Positions 39,310-50,926 of a stretch of DNA of 64,000 bases are shown piece by piece. Below the pieces are notes generated by a model. The model was not told where the DNA came from. It worked only from the letters and a program-made list of their open reading frames with translations, and did not search any database. The stretch covers positions 196,179 through 260,178 of the forward strand of contig JBBHKE010001198.1 of NCBI GenBank assembly GCA_037447655.1, read 5' to 3'. A program made the translations under genes and the position numbers. The stretch is from Zygnema cylindricum (lineage: Eukaryota; Streptophyta; Zygnematophyceae; Zygnematales; Zygnemataceae). Each line of letters starts with the position of its first letter. The first letter of the stretch is position 1.

Positions 39310-42300
39310 GCATCCCAAGCGAATCCTGCAAAAATCACGTGTGCCTTGCTGGTTACAACTATCTCCCTTTCCTCACTCTGGAGGAAGTGGTCGTACAACT
39401 TCATAACCACCATAAAAATGTCTTTGGCAGAGTGATTAAGGTCTGTAATAGCTTATCTAGCGATCCAATTATCCAGGGCAGTTTGCCTTGTCCCCGCGAA
39501 CGAATTATGGATAGCTATAAAATATTTAGTGGCCATAGCTACGAGTTTTATACTAGATTATTTGGTTTTTCTAACAACGGCTAGAGAGTCGATTGAAGAG
39601 AATCTGTGGGGTTTCAAACTTCGAACAATAGAAATTCATGAAATCTTTCATCGCAGACTGATTTGTTTTTGTGTATATGAGCCTCTATATGTTCACAATA
39701 TAGGTACAATGGTTGGGATTTGCGACCATTCGAGTCGCAGCCCACCTGGCCTTAATAGCTTGCAACTAGTTAACATAAGTTCTTCTTTGTGCTTCGTGCT
39801 TCATATCATCTGTAAAAGTGGTAGTTAAAGGTGTTACTTTTGTTGCAGCCAAGTCGGCTTCAACTTGTAAAACTACCACATCAAGAGCTGGGTCCAAAAA
39901 CTTGATGCTATGAGCCATCAAGAGTGGTTGTCGCTCCTTGTAGTCCGCCAAAGCACCTTCTGAAAGGTAGTTGACCATCATTGGGAAAAGTGTGGTCTTG
40001 AAGTCAACGAGAATGGCTCCGCCCCTATATTTTTTGATTAGAGCCTGGGTGAAATATTTCCATAGCAATTCAAAATCAAAGAGAGCGATCCCCGAGCTAT
40101 CTCCCGTAATGATCCTTATGTCCCTCATTTCTTTTTCTTCCTCCGTAAGATTAGTAAACTGTGGAAAGGATAGATTGGTTGGACTAACAAATTCAGCGGG
40201 TTAGATAACTCCTAGGTCCGTGTCTTTTCGACAGGAGGCGTCTCCTCCTCTAGTAGAAGGTGATGCTTTAAGAGGTGGGGATCCCTTTCCCACTAAAAAA
40301 GTGTTTGCCCTTGAAAATATGTAAGGAGGAAGGGTATTCCACTAGGGTATGGCCCTTGGCCCCCTAGCTATGGAGGGTGTACGTGTCCGCGACTTGTTTG
40401 GCTGGGTGGGATTAGCAGATTTGGTAAAGTACCACGGGAGGAGAAAAAGGCCCTTGCTTAGGACACGATGTATTCCCTTGGTTAGTTTGTCTAGATCTCG
40501 GGGAATGTGGAGCTTCTAAGATAGAAGAAGGTGAACGTCGATGAGGAGAATTGGCGGGAATAGTGGTAAGGGCGGAAGCGACAAGTGGACTGGGCATTGA
40601 CACTAGAAGTGAGGTAGGAATGTCCTTGAGTTCATAGGCGGGTTCTAGGGACTGAGAGGATGGTGGTGGATGAGGAGAAGAAGAAAAAGTTGGGGAAACT
40701 TGGGGAGATGGTTAAGGAGGAGTTGACAGTCTTAAGGGGATATGAATTCTCTTGTCCGGTTTTAACTCAATTAAGGCTTCCACGGCTAAAGAGACCTCCA
40801 CAAAGACAAAAGTATACCCTTCCCGACGAGTAGCTGCGAATTCGAAGGTAAATCTACACCTCGACCCTTTATATTGGGTTATGTGATTTCTCCCTCTTCG
40901 GGCTAAAGAGAAGGCTCTGCACTTGTCTTCGAGGGAGGAAAGTTGGGTGGAGTACGTGCGATAGGAAAGTATCTTTGAGTTGGTGCTTCAGAATAAGGTG
41001 GTGTCCCTCGCGAAAGAAGAATTTGCCCATTGAGAATCCCAACTGACCTACGCCCAGCGTCTCACATAAGCTTCAATTCTTGTTCCCATAGATTCCGCCT
41101 TTCTACCTCAAAGGACTCCCAATCTACCGTGGCGGGTCGGACCATTGATGTAGCCTTGCCCTAAGATTTTAGAAGATTCACTAGTTTTAGGGTCCTTTCA
41201 ACTACACAAGTCAGATTCGCTATCCCCATACCCGAAATATCTAGGTCGTTAGGCCTGGTCCGCCACCATTGTTCAGAAAAATCTTATAGTCTTGTGCCCG
41301 AAACCTCTAGAACAGTAGGTTCGGATCCCTAAAGCCCTCTAGAATGGTGAACAAGTTGTGCTGTTGAAAAAGGTCCTTAGTGGAAGGTGACACTAGGGGT
41401 GGGGAGGTCTCTTTCTTAGGAAAAGGGGCAAATCTTCTCTTGTTGTCTTGATTGTATAACCTCTTCCTCTTCCAAGGATCTCGCGATTCCCTCATATTAG
41501 TTCCCTCTCCTGAACGAGACCGCGAAGTAGTACGTCCCTTTGATGGCCTGTAGGTAAATGTGTTATGGGACGAAGATGGGGGAGGACAAGGATAGGGAGC
41601 CCTCTAGGGTTGGTCTTAAACCAACTACGAATAACTACTCTCCGAAAAACTACTTTAAATCTCCACCACCCCTCCCACATGTCTAACAAACCTAACTCAA
41701 TGTTTGCGGGCCACTCTTTGTACCAACTCTTTCCCTTCAACTCATGAGGTCGTGAAGTGCAAGGAGTTCTTTACGACCATGGCGACAGGAATCTGCCAAC
41801 ACCGTGGGGTTAATAAGAATTTTGGCCTTGTGTATATTAGATCGAGTATAAAACCCAACCTCCGGAATAGGACCCAAATTGGGCTTCCTATGGGCTAACC
41901 TCTTTGGCCGCGCCTTAGAAGATACTTTGTTCCTTTCCTTGGCCACGGCCTAGGCTTCGTTCGTTTCCTCGGCAACTGCCCTAGCGGCCTAAGCGAAGGA
42001 TGGGAAATGTTTGAGAGTTAAGCTAGGAGGAGATAGGGGAGAGGGCATCCCATATGGTTATTTAGCTGATGAATCGAACATTAACGCCATAGGTACACAT
42101 TCGTGGGATATGTGAGTCCCTTCTTCTTGTAAGGGCTTCTATTACCTACCCTGTTCTCTAGATGCAATATCCAGAGTATCTCCTCCCCCCGTGATGGCAG
42201 CCGGAAAGAGAAAAGAAATAATAAATGGAACCCTAACTCCTTTCTAAAAAGAAAGCTTCTATAGTCAAAGTTATTATCCCCTCTAATCTAAACGGACAAG

Positions 42301-42334
42301 ATTGCTTTTTCACTACTGTGCTTAATCCACTAGA
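39310..42334 (-). pseudogene. Decayed coding region of unknown origin
   Basis: On the - strand the best-preserved stretch (40128-39766) reads MRDIRIITGDSSGIALFDFE, LLWKYFTQALIKKYRGG, MMVNYLSEGALADYK and TFTDDMKHEAQRR. Upstream, from about 41946 to 40200, a Pro/Ser- and Lys/Arg-rich region is broken by many stops (for example SMPSPLVASALTTIPANSPH near 40600 and MAKERNKVSSKARPKRLAHR at 41946). Downstream pieces such as KDIFMVVMKLYDHFLQ lie near 39400. It may be the gag-like part of another retroelement. I see no catalytic motif and do not assign it. Confidence 0.35.
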
Positions 42335-43081
42335 TGAAACTTTGAGACCTCCATAAGTCCTCAGAGTGGACAGCTTCCAAGAAGCCTCTAGGATAATCTT
42401 GACCCCTTTGTGTTTAAGCAAAGATAACTGCCACCGTGGCAGACAAAAACTCTGACCACCTTCACATCGTGAAGGCAAGACTCCCCTGAGTCGATAGCAA
42501 AAAGAATCTCAGAATTTGCTCCCCTGAGCAGTAAGTTATGGAGGGTCAAAGATGACCTTTTGTATAGAAGCTCTCTTGGAGAGAGGGTCCTATCTTCTAA
42601 TTTTTCTAAGTCCTATCTCTCTCACAAACTCTATTTACTGATGTACGAAACCAAATAGAATAGAGTTCCGTACGCAAAAGTACAGTTGCCGGTGTACTTT
42701 ATGTACGGACACTGTACGACATGCCCTTAATGTCCACACGTTGAATATCCGGATTCGCTCCTTTAATCCTCGGAGATGCTGCGCTCCAATGTTACATCGC
42801 CACGTGTCATCCGATGTGGCGATGCCCACAAACTGCCGAATTCTTCTTCCGCGATCTCGACGCTAATTCTGGCCGTCTGATTAAACTCGCATTTGATGGT
42901 AGCCGTAATAAATACATGCGCGGTATTTGTTTCGCTTACGAAATCAATGCGCGGTATTGATTTCTTATTTGTACCGCAATTCGTACTTTTACACTACCAT
43001 ATCTATGTATCCCGTTAACAGTTATAGTTAAATGATTTATCCTACGTGTACATAAATACTTAAAAACCATTAATTTCTACA
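42335..43081 (-). mobile_element. LTR lacking its tRNA-like part
   Basis: On the - strand TGTAGAAATTAATGG...AAAGTTTCA, with an internal deletion that joins ATGTACACGTAGG-type sequence to the LTR start and removes the tRNA-like domain. The LTR-terminal ATG is at 42354. Flanks do not form a TSD; the right side runs directly into the CGCACG array. Confidence 0.7.
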
Positions 43082-43199
43082 TGCGTAGTATTTCTCACGC
43101 ACGCGCGGTATTTCGCATGCACGCATGGTTTAAGGCACGCGCGCGTGGTTTAATGCATGCACGCGCGATTTTTTGCATGCACCCACGATTTGATGCACG
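43082..43199 (+). repeat. CGCACG-rich array, left part of a split LTR
   Basis: Alternating purine-pyrimidine repeats (CACGCGCGGTATTTCGCATG type) match 51290-51405. Joining 43199 to 44285 restores the sequence found without interruption at 51395-51415. This is therefore LTR DNA of the gag-pro element, cut by the insertion at 43200. Confidence 0.75.
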
Positions 43200-44279
43200 T
43201 GTAGAAATTGATGGTCCTTTTTAAGTATTTCATAGGTCTAAATAGAAATACAGAAAGAAGCCGAGGCAGTCTATCTCTAACTTCTCTCTCCAACTCCCAC
43301 ACTCGTCGCAGTAACTAAGAAGTTGGAGAGGAAGCTAGAGCCATGGCTACCTAGGCTATCCAAAGGTTTACCGGGAAATAGATTAGTTGATTTACCGATA
43401 CGTAATTTATTAACTAAAAGGATTAGTGACGGAACCAGGATTTGATCCTGGAACCTGCTGGACGTCAGGCAGACGGTAGACGGTAGCTTGATCCGTTAAG
43501 TCTAGAGCTAACGATACATACGATATGGTTTGATATTTAAACATTACAACTTAGGATAATTCATTTAACTGGAATTGTTTACGAAATGCATAGATCCAGC
43601 TGTGTAAAAGTACGGATTACGGTATGTGTTAGAAACAAGTACCGCACATTTTGTTTCTTTAACGAAACAAATACCGTGCAAGTGTTTATGACGGCTCCGA
43701 TGAAAATTTGCATTCAATTCGACGGCCGAAAATAACGCCGAGATCGCGGAAGAGAATCTCGACGGTTTGTGGTCATCGTCACATCGAATGACACGTGGCA
43801 AAGTTATGTTGGATCACGGCATCCCTGGGGATTACGGGACCGAACCCGGATATGACATGTGTCGACTTTTAGGCCATGTCGTACAGTATCCGTACAAATA
43901 GTACACCGGCAGCTGTACTTTTGTGTACGGAAGTGTAATATGATTGGCTTCGTACATTAGTAGATAGAGTCTGTGAGAGAGATAGGACTTAGAAAAATTG
44001 GTGGATATGACCCCTTCTCCCAAAGAGCTTCTTTACAAAAGGTCAACTTTGACCCTACATAACTTACTGCTCAAGGGAGCAAATTCAGAGATTCAGAGAT
44101 TTAGAGATCTTTTTGCTATCGACTCAGAGGAGTCTTGCCTTCACAGTGGTGAAGGTGGTCAGAGTTTTTGTCTGCCACAGTGGCAGTTGTTATTGCTGAA
44201 ACACAAAGGGATCAATGTTATCCTAGAGGCTTTTTGGAAGGTGTCCATTCTGAGGACTTATGGAGGTCTCAGAGTTTTC
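43200..44279 (+). mobile_element. Solo LTR (1080 bp), TSD GCACG
   Basis: It begins TGTAGAAATTGATGG and ends GAGTTTTC; the usual terminal CA is lost. GCACG lies on both sides (43195-43199 and 44280-44284). The ATG is at 44260. The tRNA-like domain is on the - strand (43427-43498), with T-arm CCAGG-ATCAAAT-CCTGG and acceptor ACGGA/TCCGT. Confidence 0.82.
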
Positions 44280-45501
44280 GCACGCACGTCTAACTTTTTC
44301 GTTCACACGTGCAAAATTTTGCGTCAGTTCATTTTTTTATATGTTTGTTCAACAGTACTTATTTCGTGCATGGTACTGTTTTGTTTCGTGCGTAGATACA
44401 CAATTTTCGAGTATTTCATGCGATACCTTTCATTTCGTGCTAGACCTTTCATTTCGTGCGTTATGCTTCGATTCGTGCGTATGCACGCGATTTTGAAGTA
44501 TGAACGTGGAGTATCGTTAAGAGCGAATCGCGATTCTCGGGCGACGCTTCGATATATCATATTTATTTTAGTCGCGAACCCATGTAGGTTCGCTCGCACA
44601 TGTAGTTAGGGAGGGTTTTTACCTTCGGACGGTAGATTTTGTCAGGAGTACGGCAGACAATGTTGGCCGCCTATTGGCCAACATCTGAAGTAGTTTCATG
44701 CATGTAAAGTAGACTAGACATAGGCTAATTTTGCTTAGGCCTACCGTATCTCTTACTTAGCCTAATTCTCAAACTTAGAGAATTTAGCTTTTGGACAAAA
44801 AATGCGGAGCTTTTCCTTGCTCTCTCTCTCACCGATTGCCCATGCTTTCTCTTTCTTATTGCTAGCTAGCTTTTGTGGCTAGATAGGTTAAGAATATTTG
44901 CCTTTGTTTCTCCCTCGTTTTTAATCCACACGGCTTCGGCTAAGTTCGGAAGGTTTCCCTCCAAACTTGTCTTTTTAGCGATTGGTGGAGTGGAGGCTTG
45001 AGGTGTGGCATCTTCTGTCAAGCTGCGTCGTTCTGCTGTCGAGCGTGCCGGGAACATCACAGGAGGGCCCACTGCCCGGGTAATTGGTATTGGAGTCCTG
45101 CAAACACCCTTCCCCAGAATGCGAATGCTCCCCACAACCATGCTTGTGCTCAATGCTGCCCGCCTTGTTTCTGTGAGCATGCAGGCAAAGGTGGGAATGA
45201 ATGCTTGGGGAGGGCGAAAAGATATCCCCTCCCCCCCTCTCCTTCCCCCTCCTGGACGGGGGAAAGGAGGGAACCCTTAGAGGTGGAGCCGGGTCCTTGA
45301 TTAGAGCTGGACGGTTTGTTTGCGTGTATTTATGTGTGTGGCATTTCGGTTTTATTGGAAAAGTGTAATTTATGGCTAAATCCGACTTTCTTGGTTTTGG
45401 TTGGAAGAGATTAGTTTGCTTCGTTGCTTTCCTTTGAGATAACTCTTGTAAAGAATACGTGGAAGACCCGAGAGCCTAGTGGCTACCTCGCGGCTTAGTA
45501 T
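44280..45501 (+). repeat. 5' LTR of a gag-protease element (right part)
   Basis: It matches 51405-52369 from GCACGCACGTCTA to GCGGCTTAGTAT. The terminal AGCCTAGTGGCTACC stretch is followed by the element's leader. A GC-rich block at 45033-45304 is absent from the 3' LTR. Confidence 0.75.
45033..45304. other. GC-rich block present in only one LTR
   Basis: About 270 bp with much higher GC than the surrounding LTR lie between TCGTTCT and AGCTGGACGG, where the 3' LTR has only CCGGAG (near 52165). A frame of 104 aa crosses it on the - strand (45180-44866) but looks compositional. It is either a captured insertion or a deletion in the other LTR. Confidence 0.6.
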
Positions 45502-46980
45502 TCTTGTCAAAAGCTACATTTCCAAAAGACTAACCTTTTTAAAAGCTTTAATTATTCAAAAGCTTTTATTTGAATTAAATTGTTAAAAACATCAATTTTA
45601 TTTTATAAAGAAAAAAATATCACCTTTCATTTTCAGTTTTTGGTTATTAGCTTGGTCTCTTATATTTTCTTTCCAATTTACATTTCGTTTTCAGTTTTGC
45701 TTTGAAATAAAAACATTATTAAAAATAATTAAATTTATAAATTTTATTTTATAAAAATAAAAATAAAACATTTTGTTTTGTTCTTTTTCTTTCTTTCTTG
45801 CAATCCTTTTTTTCTATCTTGTTCCCACTCTATTTCTAATCTGCAGATTAAGGTCTGATTTTGTGTCAGATTTTAAGGGTTAATCTGCGGAATTAGGGTT
45901 TGGCCGCAGATTTAGGGTTTGTGCCGCAGATTTTGGGTTTGGGCGGATTTAGGGTTTTTTTTTTGAATTCTTAACCCTAGGTCAGCATATTACCATTCCT
46001 TGGTCGCAGATTTTTGATTTTTGCAGCGTGGTATTAGGGTTTGGGAAACCTTTTTGCCCAATTTTACCGCACTTTGTGTTTTATTTTGAACTTTTCTCAA
46101 TATTTCTTATCTTTCCTTCCATTAGTGCAACTTCCTTTGCTGGCTAGTTGATGTTTGGTTTGTGGTGGATTTAATATTCTCTTTCTGTATCCTTTACAAA
46201 TTTAATAATTCATAAAACCTAGCAAAGTAAAAATATTTATTCATATATATCAGATATGCACGAATTATAACGTATAATTATCATTGCTTTATAGTTGGGT
46301 ATAGCGTGGCATAGCGCTGATACGCATACCCTAGCAGGATACAAATTGCCTGGGTGTTTAGTGGTGGTCCTGGGTACGATTATTTGGAACCAACGTTGAT
46401 CATGTTCATGAAGACTCTGCAAAATCGGACTTGTTTCAACCAAGTCCGGTTCACTTTTGGTACTCACCAAAGTATTAAAGGTGTTTGTAAGTATTCCGAT
46501 GCCTTTCGGGTGCAAGAGCGTCACGATATAGTGTGGACACTCAGGTAGGGGATTGGTATGGATCGGTTTTATAAGGAACCTTTCTTTTTGAGCATTTGCA
46601 TTTTCCTTGCTTACCTTGCATGCTATCTGGCCGTGAGTGGCTTTGAGTTTCCCTGTGACTATCTGAAGTGCATTTTCTTCCAAGATCTTGTCGTGGGTGG
46701 CACTGTTTAGACAATTTTCTGTCTGTGCCGCTGTAGATCTGCATCAAAAGGTGCTTGGATAGTTCTCTGTTTGCTTTTATAGATCTGGCCCTTCGGCCTT
46801 GACCCATTGTTTGCAGGGTAAAGGTTTTGGTATTCCGACTTTTTGCTAGATCTGACCACCGTGTCTTGATAGAGACTTCGTGTGTTGACTTGTCTTGTGT
46901 GGTTTGGCCTTCCATTTGTCGCACCTCGATTAGGCCGTCCCGTGCTTTCATAGTCGTAATCGAGGGTTCTCTCTTCGTTT
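45502..46980 (+). other. Leader/internal region of the gag-protease element
   Basis: It is AT-rich just after the LTR, then has repeated GCAGATTTAGGGTTT and CCGCAGATTTTGGG motifs near 45840-45960. I found no standard primer-binding site. The - strand frames at 46237-46988 look like shadows. Confidence 0.4.
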
Positions 46981-48589
46981 ATGCCCACGGATTGGGATAA
47001 CTTACGTTATCAATCCGGATCTACCCGTGGCGGGACAGTTTTCCGTCTACCGCAGTTAGATCTTTCTAGTTTCCCCGAGTCTACGGACGCACTAGTTCCG
47101 GTTGCGGCCCATAGATCTCCGTCAATCCGGTCAGTATTGACCACGGTCTCATCATTATCCTCAGTTTCCTCTAGGTCCTACCTAGATGGTAATGAAGGAG
47201 ACATTTTCGAGGAATTTTTTCTCATCCTCTCACATTTCAATTTCCGGTTAATCCAAATTTGTAACCACCAGCGCATTCTTCCTTTGACGACATGGCTTCC
47301 TCTTCAGAGGGGGGCATGGGGAAGATGCAGTTTTGTTTTTCAGGAATAAAAGACACCATGTCTCTATCCCATTTTTGTATGCTTTATGATACCGAAATGC
47401 GTGATTTGGCATTTCGTTATCAAGACAACTTTGACATTAGGGTCGCTTTCTCTCTCATCGGCGGATACCTTCGGGGTGCGGCTCTCACTTTATACGCACG
47501 GAAGTATGAGAGTATCTGTCAAACGACAGAGCACTCTCCACCCTTTGCAGGACTCCCAACCGTTTCCAGCCAGGTAGAAATTCCCTACCAAGCAGCTGTT
47601 CAAGCGGTATTGGACGTTAATGGGGATGAGCTATATCCAGCCATCCCCGAGATTCCTCAGCAGTATGCTCTGGTTGCTCGTGCGGTAGTTCCAGCTAGAT
47701 AATGAGGATTAATTCTTTTACGTGAACCACTATCGGTCATGTTCGATCTTCTCTAGGAAAAACATCGGATGCAAAATCCAGATCAAGTTAAAGAGTTGAT
47801 GAACTTCAAACGTAAGTCGGGTGAGACTGCCCCTGCTTTACGAGCTCGAATGGAAACCCTTTCGGAAGCTTTAATGGACCTTATGTCCGATGCAAAAGTT
47901 GTCCAGAAATTCGTGGGATAGTTTCCTCCTCAATCGAAAATGTTCATTCAGACTCATCTCGGTCAAACATACGCACTGAAATTTACCTTTGAGCAAGCGG
48001 CTAAATATGCGGTTAGGTATGAGATGCAATCGTCGTGGTGGGATGCTCATGAAAATCCCGAATCTCAAGGAAACCAATTTGACCAATCTCCACCACCTCG
48101 TAAGAACCCATGGCCTTCTATTAGGCCTCCAAAGACGTCAGCCATGGGAAAACCGCCATGGGAAATCCGCCATTTAATTCCGGAGACCGATTGTGTTTCC
48201 GATGTGGAAACACGGGGCACGATGTCGGCCTATGCCCGTATATGTCGGCCACATGCACCCATTGCAACCAGAAGGGACATTATGTCCACCGTTGCCACAT
48301 TAAGGATCCTAATTTTTCCTATCAGAATCAGATTCAGAAGGGTGGAATTCCTACCTGTTCTGCCAAGCCGGTCAATCCTCCTATCGAGACAGAGAAAGAG
48401 GCGACCATGCCTAAGACCCCTCGAAGAGAGAGGGAAAAGGCCGAGTTACAAGTCATGATGGCCGCCATGATGAAGGAGCAATTCGCTGCCCTCATGGCCG
48501 AAATGAAACCCAAGTTCACGGGGAAGGCAAGGCCAGTTGTCCACACGCCATCGTTGGTTAGTCGAATCCTCCGGGATTCCACGGTCTAA
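46981..48589 (+). pseudogene. Gag with two zinc knuckles, frameshifted
   Basis: A start is possible at 46981 (MPTDWDNLRYQSG). The frame shifts near 47290 to a Gag-like part (MRDLAFRYQDNFDIRVAFSL, GGYLRGAALTLYA) and stops at 47700. It resumes as LREPLSVMFDLL, NPDQVKELMNFKRKSGET and LGQTYALKFTFEQAAKYAVR, with stops near 47755 and 47920. After one more shift two knuckles follow: CFRCGNTGHDVGLC and CTHCNQKGHYVHRC (about 48190-48292). A Lys/Glu-rich stretch ends at a stop at 48589. Two knuckles followed by a separate protease suit a Ty3/gypsy-like or related element, but this is not proven without an RT. Confidence 0.7.
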
Positions 48590-49615
48590 CAGCGGGCAAC
48601 CAATTTCGATAAGGGATCCCTTGATCACAATCGGGACGGTAAATTACACAATTCGCGTATTCCACTTTCTTTCGAGAAAGAATCTCCCTCCCCTCTACCA
48701 GACACAGCTTCTTCAATTGTGGTTGAAGCTCTCACCATTTTGGATAGAACTATACATGATTCTCACCAAGTCAAAGAAGGACTAAGCATCATTTCTGCCA
48801 TGATTAGTGAAGCACCCAAGGCCTCTACCTTTGTTAATGAGGTTCCCAAAGCCTCTCCCCTTGTTGATGAGTTCGCTGTAGCCGCCGCTTTGAGGGCGTT
48901 GCAACTGAACTCTAGTCTTTCAGTTATTCAGCCGGTTACCGCGGATGAGCGTCGTGACCTTGATCCTCACATTGATTTCCTGGACAATTCCTAAAAGTCC
49001 TTCTTTGTTAATGGTGTTGCTCCTTCTCTCCCTCTCATGGACACCGGAGCCAAACCCGTGATCATTGGATCCGGATTTGCGCTCAAGCTTGGTCTGACAA
49101 CAGACAAGCTCCAAGCCATGTCTACTCGGCTTCTTACTTCAGCCGGTACCACGGAGCCGGTGCTTAGAATTACCAAGGACCTGCTTGTCTTTCGGTTTCA
49201 CAACGGAACCGAGATTGAGTACGTGGAGGTTTCTATCCGAGCATTGGTCACCAAATGCAACGACTACGAATGCTTAGTGGGAAAGGATGTTATCTTCCGA
49301 ATTGGTGGGGGAGTAGATATGCATGATCAAACCTTCTCCTACCATCCCTCTAATTTTCCGGGACACAAAATCTGCCTCCCTCTTGTCTTTGCTCAGAAGT
49401 CGTTGACCGTTATGGCACATTTGGCTTCCGCTCTCCTTGCATTTTCCAGTATTGACCTTCGAGATAGTTTTAGTGAGCCCGATTTTCTCCTCGACTCATG
49501 TCATCTCTTGTATACCGTCGACAGCGAGGTCTTTCCACACATTCTCTATATGGTAGATAGCAATACTAATGGGATGTTGAGTTTGCTGAGGGTTTATACA
49601 TGTACAGGTGTGATC
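48590..49615 (+). pseudogene. Retropepsin-type aspartic protease remnant
   Basis: PLMDTGAKPVIIGSGFA (about 49034-49086) carries the catalytic Asp-Thr-Gly, and YECLVGKDVIFRIGG comes later in the domain. The open stretch starts after a TAA at 48992. Upstream sequence (48719-48994) reads in the same general frame as a Ser/Val-rich linker. The frame is cut by the solo LTR at 49616. Less than 130 bp of internal sequence remains beyond that LTR, so RT, RNase H and integrase are absent. Confidence 0.7.
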
Positions 49616-50798
49616 TGTTGTTTTTGAAATGTTAGTTTCGTACTTACGCCAAATTGTGTGCGCACGCGACGGTTCGTTTGTAGATTATTACCGGAAATAA
49701 TGTGGTGGTAAAAATGGAGGTTCGAATGGATTTGTGGATCGGGGGAGTAATTGTACGATTTAAATTAAAGGGCGTAATTGAGTGGCTCGGAATACGTTTG
49801 CAAATGGACGGCGGATCGCGAAGCGATCCGATGTGAAATGTACGAAATGTTGAACATGTACGCCGCCGGTATGGAGCGTCTTATCTGGACAAGTGTACTT
49901 TATTTGCGAGAGGCGTATTTATTGCAAAGGACGATGGTTCGGTACGAAAAAGATTTTGAAGGCACGGTATAATTTCGGCAAGTGGTTCGTGGTACATTTG
50001 GAGGGCGGACGGCGTCCGCCGATATTTCCAAAGGATTGCATTTTGATGATGTGGTATCAAGTGGACCGTACGTATGTGATGTCAGTTCATGACGTGGTTT
50101 CGTCCTCAAGTGACTAATCTAGTTGATACTCAGTACGCGGATTTTACGGAAGCGTCGATGTAAAAATATTTGGTTGAACATTGATATGTCTTTTTGTGAA
50201 TTAATTATTAGTGTAGATTTACTCACTTTGACATACCTTGAAGTATTCGGGTATACCAACATTAATAGAGGTAGCTGGTAAATAGTGTACGGCTGATATG
50301 CCTCCGTACATTCAGCAGTAAGCTCTTGTATATATTTGTAGGACTTAGTCATTTTAGGACATAGGAACTTTTTGGACCAAAACTGTTTATGGTTATTTTT
50401 CGGTAATTTTATCTGAGAATTACTCTCAGATCTGTTTGCAGAATTGTCTGAAATTATGCATGTGTGTTCCTATCTATACTCGTAATTTTGTCACAGATTT
50501 TCAGGCCTATTGTGTTCCTGGTCTGTGTTTTACTTCATTGTGAAGTTAGTCTATTATATCAAATTTCTGGCAGACTGTTTTTCTGCAACTTTGAATAGAT
50601 GATGTAATCTCCATGTTTATTTTTTTTGTCTGAAACTTTGTGAGGTTATTCTATAGCCTAGATAATATCTTTTAATGTAGTTTCAGCCTGTTTGGTTAAT
50701 TCTGTTGATTTCTGTGTGTATCCAAAGTAGGCTGTTTTTGGGGTAGTCTGTGGTGTTTCAGAGGGTGAATCCATGGCTAGAAATGGCTATCGACAACA
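49616..50798 (+). mobile_element. Solo LTR (1183 bp), TSD TGATC
   Basis: TGTTGTTTTTGAAATG...TATCGACAACA, flanked by TGATC (49611-49615 and 50799-50803). It shares the GGATCGC-GAA-GCGATCC hairpin (49809-49829) with the LTR at 20210. The LTR-terminal ATG (50773) opens MARNGYRQ to the LTR end. Confidence 0.88.
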
Positions 50799-50803
50799 TG
50801 ATC

Positions 50804-50926
50804 AAGGGTCCCACGTGGAGTGCCTCTCTCCTCCATTATCTTTCAACCCGGCTGACCATTGCTGCTATTCTAGGCCCAGCTGTGTTGACATGCTCCTCTT
50901 CAGGCTAAGGAGCTAGGGGGGGGGAA
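50804..50926 (+). promoter_or_regulatory. 3' internal end and polypurine tract of the gag-protease element
   Basis: A short stretch continues the protease region after the solo LTR and ends in AGGAGCTAGGGGGGGGGAA, directly before the LTR start. This is the expected plus-strand primer. Confidence 0.65.

Noticed and set aside
46237-46988. Overlapping - strand frames of 93-148 aa
   Set aside because: They lie in the leader of a + strand element, overlap each other in different frames and show no motif.
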